Of a DNA stretch of 37,050 bases, positions 15,638-23,096 are shown one piece after another (position 1 is the first letter of the stretch; each line of letters starts with the position of its first letter). Source of the DNA: DATBDE01 sp036270095 (GTDB lineage: Bacteria > Actinomycetota > Thermoleophilia > Solirubrobacterales > Solirubrobacteraceae); contig DATBDE010000118.1 of the NCBI GenBank assembly GCA_036270095.1, positions 1-37,050 of the forward strand, given 5' to 3'. The notes beneath the pieces were generated by a model that was not told the origin of the DNA, ran no database searches, and saw only the letters and a list, made by a program, of their open reading frames with translations. Position numbers and translations under genes: made by a program.

Positions 15638-16828
15638 ATGGTCAAGACGCTCCTACGACGCGATCGCTCCGAGTCGACGGAGGCGGAACCCTCCGCCAAC
15701 GATCACGGGAGCGAGAACGGCGCGGCCGCGGCGCTCCTGGACCGTCCGCCCGAGTCCGGCGAGCCGCCGCTCGAGGCCCCGCCGCAGGAGGACCCGTCGG
15801 GCGGCACCACCTGTGCCACCTGTGGCGCGCCGGTGGAGCCCGACCAGGACTGGTGCCTGAACTGCGGCACCGCGATCTCGCGAACCGGCCATGGGATGCG
15901 CATCCCCGCCGTGATCGCCGGGATCGTGCTCGCCTTCGCCCTGACCTCGACCGCGGTGGCCTTCGTGGCCATCTCCAACGACGGACCGGACACCGTGACC
16001 GTGGCGGAGAACCCGCCGCCAGTCCGCGCCGCCCCGCCGGCGCCGCCCGCCCCGGCGCCCGCGGCCGCCGCGCCCAAGCCGGCGCCGCCGCCGGCCACGT
16101 CGACGCCCAAGACCACGCCGCCTGCCACGGCGCCGTCGACCTCCTCGGGCCCGACGCCGGTGCCCGCGACGCCGGTGCCGACGTCTCCCCCGGTCTCCAG
16201 CTCGCCCACCCCGGTGCCGTCGGGCGGCAGCAACTCCGGCTCGTCGGGGTCCTCGGGCAGCTCCGGCTCGTCGGGCTCGTCCGGTTCCTCCGGTTCGTCG
16301 GGCTCCTCGGGCTCGTCGGGCTCGAACGGCAGCTCGGGCTCGAACGGCAGCGACCAGCTCGGCCCGTCGACCGAGCAGTCGATCCCGGTCACGCTGGACG
16401 GCAACGACCCGGTCGAGGCCTACGACCCGTTCGGCGACGGCACCCCGAACAGCAGCGACGTCTCCGCGGTGACCGACAAGGACCGCACCACGGTGTGGAC
16501 CACGAAGGAGTACCCGGACGGCTCGGTCGGCCAGGGCACCGGCCTGGTGCTGAAGGCCGCCTCGCCCGTCGCGGCGACCCTGCTGCAGATCCGCACGCCG
16601 GAGCCCGGGTTCTCGGTCAAGGTCTACGGCTCGCGCGACACCAGCCCGCCGCCGGGGCTGTCGGGCTGGCACAAGCTCGCCCCCGAGACCAGCGTCGAGG
16701 ACAAGCAACGCATCCAGCTCAGCACCGACGGCACGAAGTACCGGCTCTACCTCGTGTGGATCACCAAGCTCGCCGCGGCGCGGACCAGCGCCAGCGTGGC
16801 CGAGCTCGAGCTCTTCAGCGCCCAGTAA
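15638..16828 (+). CDS. Membrane-anchored zinc-ribbon protein with Ser/Gly linker and discoidin-like C-terminal domain
   Basis: 396 residues. Cytoplasmic N-terminus with a zinc ribbon at about residues 58-80 (CATCGAPVEPDQDWCLNCG, four Cys). One membrane helix follows at about 90-112 (IPAVIAGIVLAFALTSTAVA). A long extracytoplasmic Pro/Ala/Thr linker (about 125-200) then leads into a GSSGSSGSS tract (about 198-240). The C-terminal 140 residues (AYDPFGDGTPNSSDV, TVWTTKEY, GTGLVLKAASPVAA) resemble the discoidin/F5-8 type C-like domain also found at the C-terminus of mycobacterial MviN-type proteins, which suggests sugar or ligand binding. Topology joins an inner metal-binding sensor to an outer binding domain. 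Specific function unknown. Confidence 0.8.
   Translation: MVKTLLRRDRSESTEAEPSANDHGSENGAAAALLDRPPESGEPPLEAPPQEDPSGGTTCATCGAPVEPDQDWCLNCGTAISRTGHGMRIPAVIAGIVLAFALTSTAVAFVAISNDGPDTVTVAENPPPVRAAPPAPPAPAPAAAAPKPAPPPATSTPKTTPPATAPSTSSGPTPVPATPVPTSPPVSSSPTPVPSGGSNSGSSGSSGSSGSSGSSGSSGSSGSSGSSGSNGSSGSNGSDQLGPSTEQSIPVTLDGNDPVEAYDPFGDGTPNSSDVSAVTDKDRTTVWTTKEYPDGSVGQGTGLVLKAASPVAATLLQIRTPEPGFSVKVYGSRDTSPPPGLSGWHKLAPETSVEDKQRIQLSTDGTKYRLYLVWITKLAAARTSASVAELELFSAQ
16219..16350 (+). repeat. In-frame Gly-Ser-Ser tandem repeat
   Basis: A run of 9-bp units related to GGCTCGTCG encodes about a dozen GSS repeats, ending in GSNGSSGSNGS. Codons vary (tcg/tcc/agc), so the protein repeat is kept while the DNA has diverged. 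It forms the flexible linker of the zinc-ribbon membrane protein. Confidence 0.85.
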
Positions 16829-16836
16829 GAGGGCAC

Positions 16837-17667
16837 ATGGACATCGGAATCGGGCTCCCGTCGACCATCCCTGGCGTCACCCGCGCCCAGGAGCTCGAGT
16901 GGGCGCGCCGCGCCGACGCGCGGGGGTTCTCGACGCTCGGCGTGATCGACCGCATCGTCTACAGCAACCTCGAGCCGTTGATCGCGCTCGCGGCCGCTGC
17001 GGCGGTGACCGAGCGCATCCGCCTCACGACGTCGATCCTGCTCGGGCCCACGCGCGGCGCCGCGCTTTTGGCCAAGCAGGCGGCGAGCGTCAACCTGCTC
17101 TCCGACGGGCGGCTGACCCTCGGCCTGGCGCCTGGCGGGCGCGCGGACGACTACGAGGCCGTCGGCGTCGACTTCGGCACCCGCGGGCGCCGCTTCGACG
17201 AACAGTTGGCCGACCTGCAGCGGATGTGGTCCGGCGATGGGATCGGCCCCGACCACGAGCCCGAGCTCATCCTCGGCGGCACCGTGGAGGCCTCGTTCCG
17301 GCGCGCCGCGCAGTACGGCTCCGGCTGGATCGCGGGTGGCATGCCGCCCGACGCCGTGAAGGAGATCCTGCCCGCGGTGCGCCAGGCGTGGGAAGCGGCG
17401 GGACGCAGCGACGAGCCGCGCATCCTCGGCCTCGCCTACTTCGCGCTGGGCCCGGACGCCGAGGCCGCCGCCGCGGGCTACCTCAAGCACTACTACAGCT
17501 TCTTGGGCGACGTGGCCGACGCCATCGTCGCCGGGGCGGCCAAGGACGCCGACACGGTCAAGCAGTACGCGGAGGGGTTCGCCGGCGCGGGCCTGGACGA
17601 GCTCATCTTCTTCCCCTGCTCGCCCGACCCCGAGCAGGTGGGCCTGCTGGCCGAGGCCGCGCTCTAG
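16837..17667 (+). CDS. LLM-class (luciferase-like) flavin-dependent oxidoreductase
   Basis: 276 residues from the ATG at 16837, with AAGAGGG as ribosome-binding site, 8 bp after the zinc-ribbon gene's stop. The TIM-barrel fold of the bacterial luciferase-like monooxygenase family is evident from MDIGIGLPSTIPGV, the RADARGFSTLGVIDR segment, RIRLTTSILLGPTR and LSDGRLTLGLAPGGR. These enzymes use FMN or F420; the actinobacterial setting makes F420 plausible but the sequence does not settle it. At 276 residues it is somewhat short for the family but complete. The stop interlocks with the convergent gene through CTAG at 17664-17667. Confidence 0.87.
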   Translation: MDIGIGLPSTIPGVTRAQELEWARRADARGFSTLGVIDRIVYSNLEPLIALAAAAAVTERIRLTTSILLGPTRGAALLAKQAASVNLLSDGRLTLGLAPGGRADDYEAVGVDFGTRGRRFDEQLADLQRMWSGDGIGPDHEPELILGGTVEASFRRAAQYGSGWIAGGMPPDAVKEILPAVRQAWEAAGRSDEPRILGLAYFALGPDAEAAAAGYLKHYYSFLGDVADAIVAGAAKDADTVKQYAEGFAGAGLDELIFFPCSPDPEQVGLLAEAAL

Positions 17668-18050
17668 CGCGAGCGCGCCAACCAGGCGAAGCCGAGGGCC
17701 ATCGAGAGGTTCGAGACGCCCGCGCCCCACAGCGCGAGCTTGGCGCCCGGGCGCGACACGGCCCGCGAGCGCGACCACAGCGCGTCGGTGGCGATCTCGG
17801 TGCCGCGCAGCCAGGCCAGGGCCCACCAGTCGCGCTGGGCGCCACGCGAGGCGGCGGTGGCGTGGGCGGCGGCGAAGGTCAGCCAGATCGGGCCGCAGCG
17901 GCGAAAGAGCTCCTCGGCGTCGGGCGAGGGCTCCTCGTGCCCAAGCACCCGGAGGGTCGTCGTCGGGGCGAGAAGGGCGCCCAGGCCCAGCGCGAGGTCG
18001 AAGCCGATCATGAACTTGTTGCACCGCTGCAGATGGTCGGCGATCGTCAC
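17664..18050 (-). CDS. Small integral membrane protein of unknown function
   Basis: 128 residues from the GTG at 18050. Hydrophobic stretches at about residues 14-34 (FMIGFDLALGLGALLAP), 52-68 (IWLTFAAAHATAA) and 106-124 (LWGAGVSNLSMALGFAWLA), with a Trp-rich region between (RDWWALAWLRG), suggest three or four membrane helices. No family recognised. It is divergent from the gene at 18080, and TAGAGT on the minus strand (18060-18065) lies 9 nt upstream of its GTG. Confidence 0.7.
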   Translation of the reverse strand: MTIADHLQRCNKFMIGFDLALGLGALLAPTTTLRVLGHEEPSPDAEELFRRCGPIWLTFAAAHATAASRGAQRDWWALAWLRGTEIATDALWSRSRAVSRPGAKLALWGAGVSNLSMALGFAWLARSR

Positions 18051-18059
18051 GGCTCGCGG

Positions 18060-18069
18060 ACTCTAGACT
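18060..18069. promoter_or_regulatory. Back-to-back overlapping -10 elements
   Basis: The 10-bp ACTCTAGACT contains TAGAGT on the minus strand (9 nt before the GTG at 18050) and TAGACT on the plus strand (10 nt before the ATG at 18080). The intergenic space is only 29 bp, so both genes probably start almost leaderless from overlapping promoters. Confidence 0.4.
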
Positions 18070-18079
18070 CCCCGTCGCG

Positions 18080-18694
18080 ATGCCGCCGAAGCAGCGCCAG
18101 ATCCGCATCGAGCAGAAGTCCGCGCTCGCCGCCATGCAGCGGCTCGAGACGCGGAGCGACGAGGAGCTGCAATCCGAGACCAAGTACCGTGCCGCCGCCC
18201 AGGCCATCCTCGGCGCCCGTGCGGCCGAGAAGTACGACGCCAAGGCGGCCCGCTTGCACTTCCAGAAGGCCATCGCGGCCGCACGCCCCCAGGAGCGCAT
18301 GCAGCTGCGGCGCATGGCCGAAGCATCGCTGGCGCTGGCCGAGCGCCGCCCGAGCGACCTCAAGGAGGCGGTCGAGAAGCTGGGCCACGAGGCCCCGTCG
18401 GGCCGCCAGCTCTTCCTGCTGCGCGTGATGGGCCTGGTCGCTCCCCCGCCGGGGTCGAGCATCCTGCTGCGGGCCCGCGGCATCCTCATCGTGATCGGTC
18501 TCGTCATCGGCGTGCTCGCCCTCGGGCTCGGGATCGTCGAGCTGATCGCGCTGCCGTTCGGAGGGATCGACGTCGGGCAGGGCCTCGTCCTCGGGGCGCT
18601 CCTGGCCGCCGCTGCACTTGGGGTCGTTGCCTTCTTCGGGCGTAGACGCCAGAACAAGGCCAAAGCCGAGCGACAAGCACGCGCTCCGGGCTAG
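18080..18694 (+). CDS. Hypothetical protein with helical cytoplasmic domain and two C-terminal membrane helices
   Basis: 204 residues. The first ~125 residues are charged and Ala-rich, and predicted helical (QKSALAAMQRLETRSDEEL, AEKYDAKAARLHFQKAIAAA), with TPR-like spacing but no firm family match. Two membrane helices follow (ARGILIVIGLVIGVLALGLG, about 134-155; GLVLGALLAAAALGVVAFFG, about 170-190) and a short basic tail. Function unknown. The next gene starts 15 bp downstream on the same strand. Confidence 0.75.
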   Translation: MPPKQRQIRIEQKSALAAMQRLETRSDEELQSETKYRAAAQAILGARAAEKYDAKAARLHFQKAIAAARPQERMQLRRMAEASLALAERRPSDLKEAVEKLGHEAPSGRQLFLLRVMGLVAPPPGSSILLRARGILIVIGLVIGVLALGLGIVELIALPFGGIDVGQGLVLGALLAAAALGVVAFFGRRRQNKAKAERQARAPG

Positions 18695-18709
18695 CGCTTC
18701 GCCGGGCCG

Positions 18710-19585
18710 GTGAGTCAGCGTCAGGACGGCAAGGCTCCCCGCGCGTCGAGCGACATCTCGCCGCGCATGCTCCTGATCACGGCCGGGGCCTCCGCCCTCG
18801 CCGCGCTCATCACGTCGCAGGTCTGGTCCAGCGGCACGATCGTCACTGCGACGCTCACGCCCGTGTTCGTGGCCGTTTTCAAGGAAGGTATGCGCCGGCC
18901 CACGGACAAGGTCGCGGCCGCGCTGCGCAGCAGCGGACGCGCCGCGGCGGCGCCTCCGCCGCCGCGCCGGCGCGAGCGTCCGGTGCGCGCCGCCTCCACC
19001 CCGGTGGAGGAGGTCGAGGCGCACCGCCTGCCCGACTCCGAGCACGAGGGCCCGGGCGACTGGACGGAGATCACGCTCCGCCACGAGAACGGCGAGTCGG
19101 CCGAGCCCCCGCCGCCCCCGGAGGAGCCTCCGCCGCCGCCGGCCGAGCACGGCGGCTTCCGCTTCCGCATGACCCCGCGCGCTTGGAAGATCGCGCTGAT
19201 CACCGGGCTGCTCGGGTTCGTCATCGCCGCGGCCGTGATCACCCTGCCCGAGCTGCTGTTCGGCAAGTCGCTGGGCGGCGGAACCACGCTGACCTACTTC
19301 CCGAACACGAGCGTCTCGCGCAGCAGCGACACGACGTCCACAACCACAACGGACAAGACCGACACGAGCGTCACCGACACGACGCCGACGGACACGACGC
19401 CGACCGACACCACGGCGACGGACACCACGCCGACGGACACCACCGGCACCGACACCACCGGCACGGACACGACCGGCACGACGGGTCAGAACACCCAGCC
19501 CCAGCTCGCGCCGCCGGCCGGCGCCACCGCCACCACCGGCACCGACACGACGGGGACCGCCGGCTCCGGGCCTAGCTCTCCTTGA
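18710..19585 (+). CDS. Membrane protein with Pro-rich linkers and Thr/Asp repeat C-terminus
   Basis: 291 residues from the GTG at 18710. Two hydrophobic segments lie at about residues 20-55 (MLLITAGASALAALITSQVW; VTATLTPVFVAVFKEG). A cytoplasmic-looking Pro/Arg region (EPPPPPEEPPPPPAEHGG) follows, then a third membrane helix at about 160-182 (IALITGLLGFVIAAAVITL). Beyond it is an extracytoplasmic tail of repeated TDTTPTDTT/TGTDTTG units and a Pro/Ala end. No family recognised for the core. Low-complexity tails of this sort are typical spacers through the cell wall. The 3' end overlaps the convergent cyclophilin gene by 14 bp. Confidence 0.72.
   Translation: MSQRQDGKAPRASSDISPRMLLITAGASALAALITSQVWSSGTIVTATLTPVFVAVFKEGMRRPTDKVAAALRSSGRAAAAPPPPRRRERPVRAASTPVEEVEAHRLPDSEHEGPGDWTEITLRHENGESAEPPPPPEEPPPPPAEHGGFRFRMTPRAWKIALITGLLGFVIAAAVITLPELLFGKSLGGGTTLTYFPNTSVSRSSDTTSTTTTDKTDTSVTDTTPTDTTPTDTTATDTTPTDTTGTDTTGTDTTGTTGQNTQPQLAPPAGATATTGTDTTGTAGSGPSSP
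19362..19485 (+). repeat. In-frame TDTT tandem repeat
   Basis: About eight imperfect 15-bp units related to ACGGACACCACGCCG encode the TDTTPTDTTATDTT tail and then TGTDTTG units. Unit boundaries are in frame and third positions vary, so this is a protein-level repeat, not a CRISPR array. Confidence 0.85.
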
Positions 19586-20285
19586 CCGTGATCTTCTTGA
19601 TCACGACCGGGTCCAGCGGCATGTCGTTGGGCCCGGTGGGCACGGCGTCGATGGTCGAGACCACGTCCATGCCCGAGGTCACCTTGCCGAGCACGGCGTA
19701 GTCGGGCGGCAGCTGGGCGTCCGGCCCCGCGACCACGAAGAACTGGCTGCCGCTCGTGCCTGGGTCCTCGATCTCGGTCTTGGCCATGGCCACGACGCCG
19801 CTCGTGTACTTCGTGTCCTTCGGCGGCGCCTCGACGACGTTGTAGCCCGGGCCGCCCTGGCCGTTGCCGAGCGGGTCGCCACCCTGGATCACGAAGCCCT
19901 GGATGACGCGATGGAACGTCGTGTTGTCGTAGAAGCCCTTTCCGGCCAGGGAGTCGAAGGAGGCCGACGTCTTGGGGTCGTTCTTGACGTCCAGCGCGAT
20001 GTCGAAGCTGCCACAGCTCGTCTCGACCGTGGCCGTGTAGCTCCTGCTCGGGTCGAGCTTCGTCGTGGGCTTGGGCAGGTGGGGCTGGGACTTGGGGCGA
20101 GGCGCCTGGACCTTCTGGCATTCGGCCTTCTGGGTCGACGAGGTCGTGCTGGCCTGCTGCTCGGCCGCCGTGGCCGCTTTGGGCCGGGTGGCGCTGGAGG
20201 TCGTCTTGTCGCTGCCGCCGCCGCATCCGGCGACGAGTAGGGCAGCGAGCAGCAGCGGAACGGTCAGGGCACGCGGGGTACGCAC
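19572..20285 (-). CDS. Cyclophilin-type peptidyl-prolyl isomerase lipoprotein
   Basis: 237 residues from the GTG at 20285. A lipoprotein signal with lipobox LVAGC (Cys21) is followed by a Thr/Ser/Ala/Pro linker (about 22-75) and a cyclophilin domain (about 75-235): TTFHRVIQGFVIQGGDP with the catalytic Arg, FFVVAGPDAQLPPDYAVLGKV, and GNGQGGPGY. The exported, membrane-anchored location indicates help with folding of secreted or cell-wall proteins. QFFVV replaces the usual QFFI. The upstream ORF extension is rejected because it crosses the divergent HAD gene. TATGCT on the minus strand lies 8 nt before the GTG, and the -10 region overlaps that of the divergent gene. Confidence 0.92.
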   Translation of the reverse strand: MRTPRALTVPLLLAALLVAGCGGGSDKTTSSATRPKAATAAEQQASTTSSTQKAECQKVQAPRPKSQPHLPKPTTKLDPSRSYTATVETSCGSFDIALDVKNDPKTSASFDSLAGKGFYDNTTFHRVIQGFVIQGGDPLGNGQGGPGYNVVEAPPKDTKYTSGVVAMAKTEIEDPGTSGSQFFVVAGPDAQLPPDYAVLGKVTSGMDVVSTIDAVPTGPNDMPLDPVVIKKITVKES

Positions 20286-20293
20286 GGCGGGCA

Positions 20294-20301
20294 AGCATAA
20301 T
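20294..20301. promoter_or_regulatory. Overlapping divergent -10 elements in a 24-bp intergenic space
   Basis: AGCATAAT carries CATAAT on plus (20296-20301, 8 nt before the GTG at 20310) and TATGCT on minus (20294-20299, 8 nt before the GTG at 20285). Only one polymerase could occupy it at a time, so expression of the two genes should be mutually competitive. Confidence 0.45.
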
Positions 20302-20309
20302 CCGGCGCC

Positions 20310-21122
20310 GTGGGGCTCTCGCCACTTGTCCGCGGCTACGACCACTTCCTGCTCGACCTCGACGGGTGCGTCTGGGTGGGCGACGAGCCGACCCCCGACG
20401 CACCGGCGGCGGTGGGCGCGCTGCGCGAGGCGGGCAAGCGCCTGTGCTTTGTCACCAACGACGCGCGCCGCTCGACCGAGGAGTTCGTGCGCAAGCTCTG
20501 GCGCCTGGGCTTCCGGGCCTCGGTCGAGGAGGTCGTGACCGTGGGCGGCGCCCTGCAGCACCGGCTTGCCGTGCGCGGCGGCGGCTCGGCCTTCGTGGTG
20601 GGATCGCCGGCGATCCACCGTCACGTCGCCGATGCGGGCCTGCGCATCGTCAACGGGACCGAGTTCGCGTCGCGGGCCGACGTCGTGGTGCTCGCCGCGT
20701 ACGACGGCTTCCACTACGACGACCTGCGCGTGGCCACGCAGGCGGCGCTGCGCGGCGCCGACCTGCTCGCCGCCGGGCGCGACGCCACCTTCCCCATGTC
20801 CGACGGGCCATGGCCGGGGACGGGCACGATCGTGGCCGCGGTCGAATACGCGACGGGGCGCACGGCCCTGAGCGTGGGCAAGCCCGAGGCGTGGCTGTAC
20901 CGCACCGCGCTGGACCGCCTCGGCCAGGGCCGGGCGCTGGTGGTCGGCGACCGGGTCGACGTCGACCTCGCGGGCGCCGCCGCGGCCCACCTCGATGGCG
21001 CCATCGTGCTCACCGGGGCCAGCACGCGGGCCGACGCGGCCGCCGCCAAGGACCCCGAGCCCGTCGCGGTGGCCGACACGCTGGCCGACCTCGTCCTCCA
21101 CGGCCACGGTCCGGCGGGCTGA
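20310..21122 (+). CDS. HAD-superfamily IIA hydrolase (NagD/phosphoglycolate phosphatase-like)
   Basis: 270 residues from the GTG at 20310. Motif I is FLLDLDGCVW (D16, D18), with motif II around CFVTNDARRS. A C2-type cap follows (residues about 80-180; VVGSPAIHRHV, VVLAAYDGFHYDDL). Motif III/IV is VGKPEAWLY and ALVVGDRVDVDLAGAAAA, ending TLADLVLHG. Usual HAD-IIA motif I is DxDGV; here it is DLDGC. The family dephosphorylates small metabolites such as p-nitrophenyl phosphate, phosphoglycolate or nucleoside monophosphates; the substrate is not predictable. It overlaps no gene but is followed after 2 bp by a small metal-binding-like protein gene. Confidence 0.9.
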   Translation: MGLSPLVRGYDHFLLDLDGCVWVGDEPTPDAPAAVGALREAGKRLCFVTNDARRSTEEFVRKLWRLGFRASVEEVVTVGGALQHRLAVRGGGSAFVVGSPAIHRHVADAGLRIVNGTEFASRADVVVLAAYDGFHYDDLRVATQAALRGADLLAAGRDATFPMSDGPWPGTGTIVAAVEYATGRTALSVGKPEAWLYRTALDRLGQGRALVVGDRVDVDLAGAAAAHLDGAIVLTGASTRADAAAAKDPEPVAVADTLADLVLHGHGPAG

Positions 21123-21124
21123 CC

Positions 21125-21406
21125 GTGCGCCGGCACACCCACCACAAGCACTCCTCCCGCAAGGGCTACCGGCGCCTGCTCGACCGGCTCGCGGCGCATG
21201 AGTCGGTGCACCGCGTCGCCACCGGGCGGGTCAAGCCGCGCATGGGCTCGGGCCGCCCGATCGCGCCGATCTCCAAGGTCCGCAGGGTCGAATCCGGCCT
21301 TTCGATCACCATCAACACCGAGGGTGCGGTGATCGACGCCTACGTCGTCACCGACAAGCCCGACGAGGTCGCGGCCTGGATGCGGGCCGAGGGTTTGGCT
21401 AGATAG
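21125..21406 (+). CDS. Small DUF2103-like protein
   Basis: 93 residues from the GTG at 21125, 2 bp after the HAD gene's stop. The basic, His-rich N-terminus (RRHTHHKHSSRKGYRRLL) and the core HESVHRVATGRVKPRMG, then ESGLSITINTEGAVIDAYVVTDK, match what I recall of DUF2103, described as predicted metal-binding. It belongs to the HAD operon by spacing. Assignment to DUF2103 is tentative; coding status is well supported by operon spacing and codon pattern. Confidence 0.7.
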   Translation: MRRHTHHKHSSRKGYRRLLDRLAAHESVHRVATGRVKPRMGSGRPIAPISKVRRVESGLSITINTEGAVIDAYVVTDKPDEVAAWMRAEGLAR

Positions 21407-21411
21407 GGGCC

Positions 21412-21879
21412 ATGCGCACTGCGGGGGCGGCCGTCGCCGGCCTTGCGGCGGTCTGCCTGGCGGCCGCCGGGTGCGGCGGCGGGAGCAAGCAAGCCACGCA
21501 GTCGGCGGCCTCTGGTCGCTCGGTCGCCCCGACCGTGGTCTTCTTCAAGCGCTGGGCGGGCAGCGACCCGGCCGAGGACGACGTGCTCGTCCGCCGCGAC
21601 CACACCGCCGACCTGCACCTCATCCACGGCGGCGCCGGCGGGCGCTTCCGCACCGTCCGGCTCTCCGGGCGCGAGTGGGACATCGTCATGGCCACGCAGC
21701 CGGCGCACGCCCTCGCCCACCCCGGCCCGGTGCTCGCCCGGCCCATCCGCGGCGGCTACCGCTACGTGGTCACGGTCCCCGGCGTGAACACGGTCACCGG
21801 CGACAACGGCGTGCTGCCGATGCGGGTCCAGCGCGTGGTCGCGGCGCTGAACCGCATCGTGGACGACCACGCGTTCTAG
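21412..21879 (+). CDS. Lipoprotein of unknown function
   Basis: 155 residues from the ATG at 21412, 5 bp after the preceding stop. The signal peptide has lipobox AAAGC (Cys21), followed by Gly/Ser and then a domain with APTVVFFKRWAGSDPAEDD, DLHLIHGGAGGRFRTVRLSG and VTGDNGVLPMRVQRVVAAL. No family recognised. It probably ends the HAD operon. The stop interlocks with the convergent gene's stop through CTAG at 21876-21879. Confidence 0.72.
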   Translation: MRTAGAAVAGLAAVCLAAAGCGGGSKQATQSAASGRSVAPTVVFFKRWAGSDPAEDDVLVRRDHTADLHLIHGGAGGRFRTVRLSGREWDIVMATQPAHALAHPGPVLARPIRGGYRYVVTVPGVNTVTGDNGVLPMRVQRVVAALNRIVDDHAF

Positions 21880-22388
21880 AGCGGCCGCACGGCCCGTACG
21901 AGTGGGCCGAGCGTCGGCAGCCCCTGCTTCCGGTCGACGTACTTCTCCTGGACCAGGTAGGTGCTGCCGTCCTCCTGCCAGGTGAGTTCGAACGGCGCCC
22001 CGGCATGTCCGGTCTCGAGCGAGTACACGTGCCTCGTGCCGATGGTGATCTGGCGCTCGGAGGTCTTTTCGGCATCGTTCAGCACTTCCTGCAGCAGCGT
22101 GGCCGGGCCGCGCTTGAGCGCCACCGTGAAGACGTTGATGTTGCGTGCGTTCCGAGACCACTCGATGTCGTAGTCGAGCGGCACCGAGGAATGCCTCGAG
22201 AGGGCGACGCTCGCGCGCTTGAACATGGCGGGCAGGCGGGTGGGAAACAACGGCGGCGGCGTCAGGTGCCAGGAGAGCAAGCGCGCCCGGACCTGCGCGA
22301 GGGTGGCGGCAGACGCGGCGGTTGGCGCCAGCGCGGCAACGGCCATACCGACGAGCACGACCAACACGATCCGACGACGTCCGCTCAT
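21876..22388 (-). CDS. Secreted protein of unknown function
   Basis: 170 residues from the ATG at 22388. A signal peptide at residues about 1-27 (RRIVLVVLVGMAVAALAPTAASAA) is followed by a soluble domain including SWHLTPPPLFPTRLP, SVPLDYDIEWSRNARNINVFTV, and GTRHVYSLETGHAGAPFELTWQ. No lipobox Cys and no recognised family. TACGTT on the minus strand (22395-22400) lies 6 nt before the ATG, suggesting its own leaderless promoter despite the 17-bp gap to the upstream membrane-protein gene. Confidence 0.75.
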   Translation of the reverse strand: MSGRRRIVLVVLVGMAVAALAPTAASAATLAQVRARLLSWHLTPPPLFPTRLPAMFKRASVALSRHSSVPLDYDIEWSRNARNINVFTVALKRGPATLLQEVLNDAEKTSERQITIGTRHVYSLETGHAGAPFELTWQEDGSTYLVQEKYVDRKQGLPTLGPLVRAVRPL

Positions 22389-22394
22389 CGGTGA

Positions 22395-22400
22395 AACGTA
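22395..22400 (-). promoter_or_regulatory. Candidate -10 element of the secreted protein gene
   Basis: TACGTT on the minus strand, 6 nt before the ATG at 22388, in the 17-bp gap after the preceding operon gene. Confidence 0.35.
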
Positions 22401-22405
22401 CGGAT

Positions 22406-23095
22406 TCAGGTCAGAAACGTCACCGCCGACCAGACGATCGCGAAGACGAGGGCGATCGAGCCGGTGGCCGCCGCGATCCGCCCCGGCCGGCCGACGCCCA
22501 TGAGTCCGGCCAACCCGGCGAGGGCGACGGCGATTGCGACGAGCCCGAGCGCGAAGATCGTGTATTCCTGGCGGGTGGCCCAGCGATCGGCCGCCTCGGC
22601 CGCCGCGTTCTGTTTCGCGAGCAGCGCTTTCGCCGAGGCAACGCTCGACCGCACCGCGTCGGCGGTGCGGGGGTCGAGCCCCGACGTGTGAGCGGGCACC
22701 GCGCCCATCTGCTTGACCACGGCCAGCAGCCGGGCCGAGGCCTGCATGTCGGCCTGGGCAACGGCGATCGCGAAGGCGCGTGGCTGGCCCGGCTTGCTGC
22801 TGCGCACGCGCGCGGCGCCCTGCAGGGTGACCGCGAGCGCCTCGCGCGTCGCGTTGCCCGAGAACTGCAGGAGCTGGGTGTTGGCCCCGAGGCGGACGAA
22901 GATCTGCTGTGCGTCTCGGGCCGATTCGACCAGGCCGTGCTCCTTTTGGCGGTTGGCCTCGGCCTCGGCGAAGGCCAGCACGCCCGCCGTGGCGGCGGCG
23001 ATGCCGACGAGGACGGTGACCCACTTGCGGAAGCGGGTGCCGGAGTCGATCTCCGGCATCGCGTGCTCGAGCTCGATGTGCGTGTGGGGCGACAC
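22406..23095 (-). CDS. Membrane protein: N-terminal TM, soluble helical domain, C-terminal TM bundle
   Basis: 229 residues from the GTG at 23095, 1 bp after its upstream neighbour's stop. A TM helix lies at about residues 24-44 (WVTVLVGIAAATAGVLAFAEA). A long helical, Ala/Gln-rich extracytoplasmic region runs to about 165 (HGLVESARDAQQIFVRLG). Then come TM helices at about 172-195 and 207-228. No recognised family. It shares layout with the next gene upstream and with the gene at 2690, and probably forms a heteromeric pair with the former (inference from coupling and similar architecture). Confidence 0.72.
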   Translation of the reverse strand: MSPHTHIELEHAMPEIDSGTRFRKWVTVLVGIAAATAGVLAFAEAEANRQKEHGLVESARDAQQIFVRLGANTQLLQFSGNATREALAVTLQGAARVRSSKPGQPRAFAIAVAQADMQASARLLAVVKQMGAVPAHTSGLDPRTADAVRSSVASAKALLAKQNAAAEAADRWATRQEYTIFALGLVAIAVALAGLAGLMGVGRPGRIAAATGSIALVFAIVWSAVTFLT

Positions 23096-23096
23096 G

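Noticed and set aside
19362..19485. Possible CRISPR array from regular repeats
   Set aside because: Units are contiguous, in frame and without unique spacers; they encode a TDTT protein tail. The same applies to the GSS repeat at 16219-16350.
20286..21107. N-terminal extension of the cyclophilin to 511 residues
   Set aside because: It runs antisense through the HAD hydrolase gene, and a lipoprotein signal starts cleanly at the GTG at 20285.
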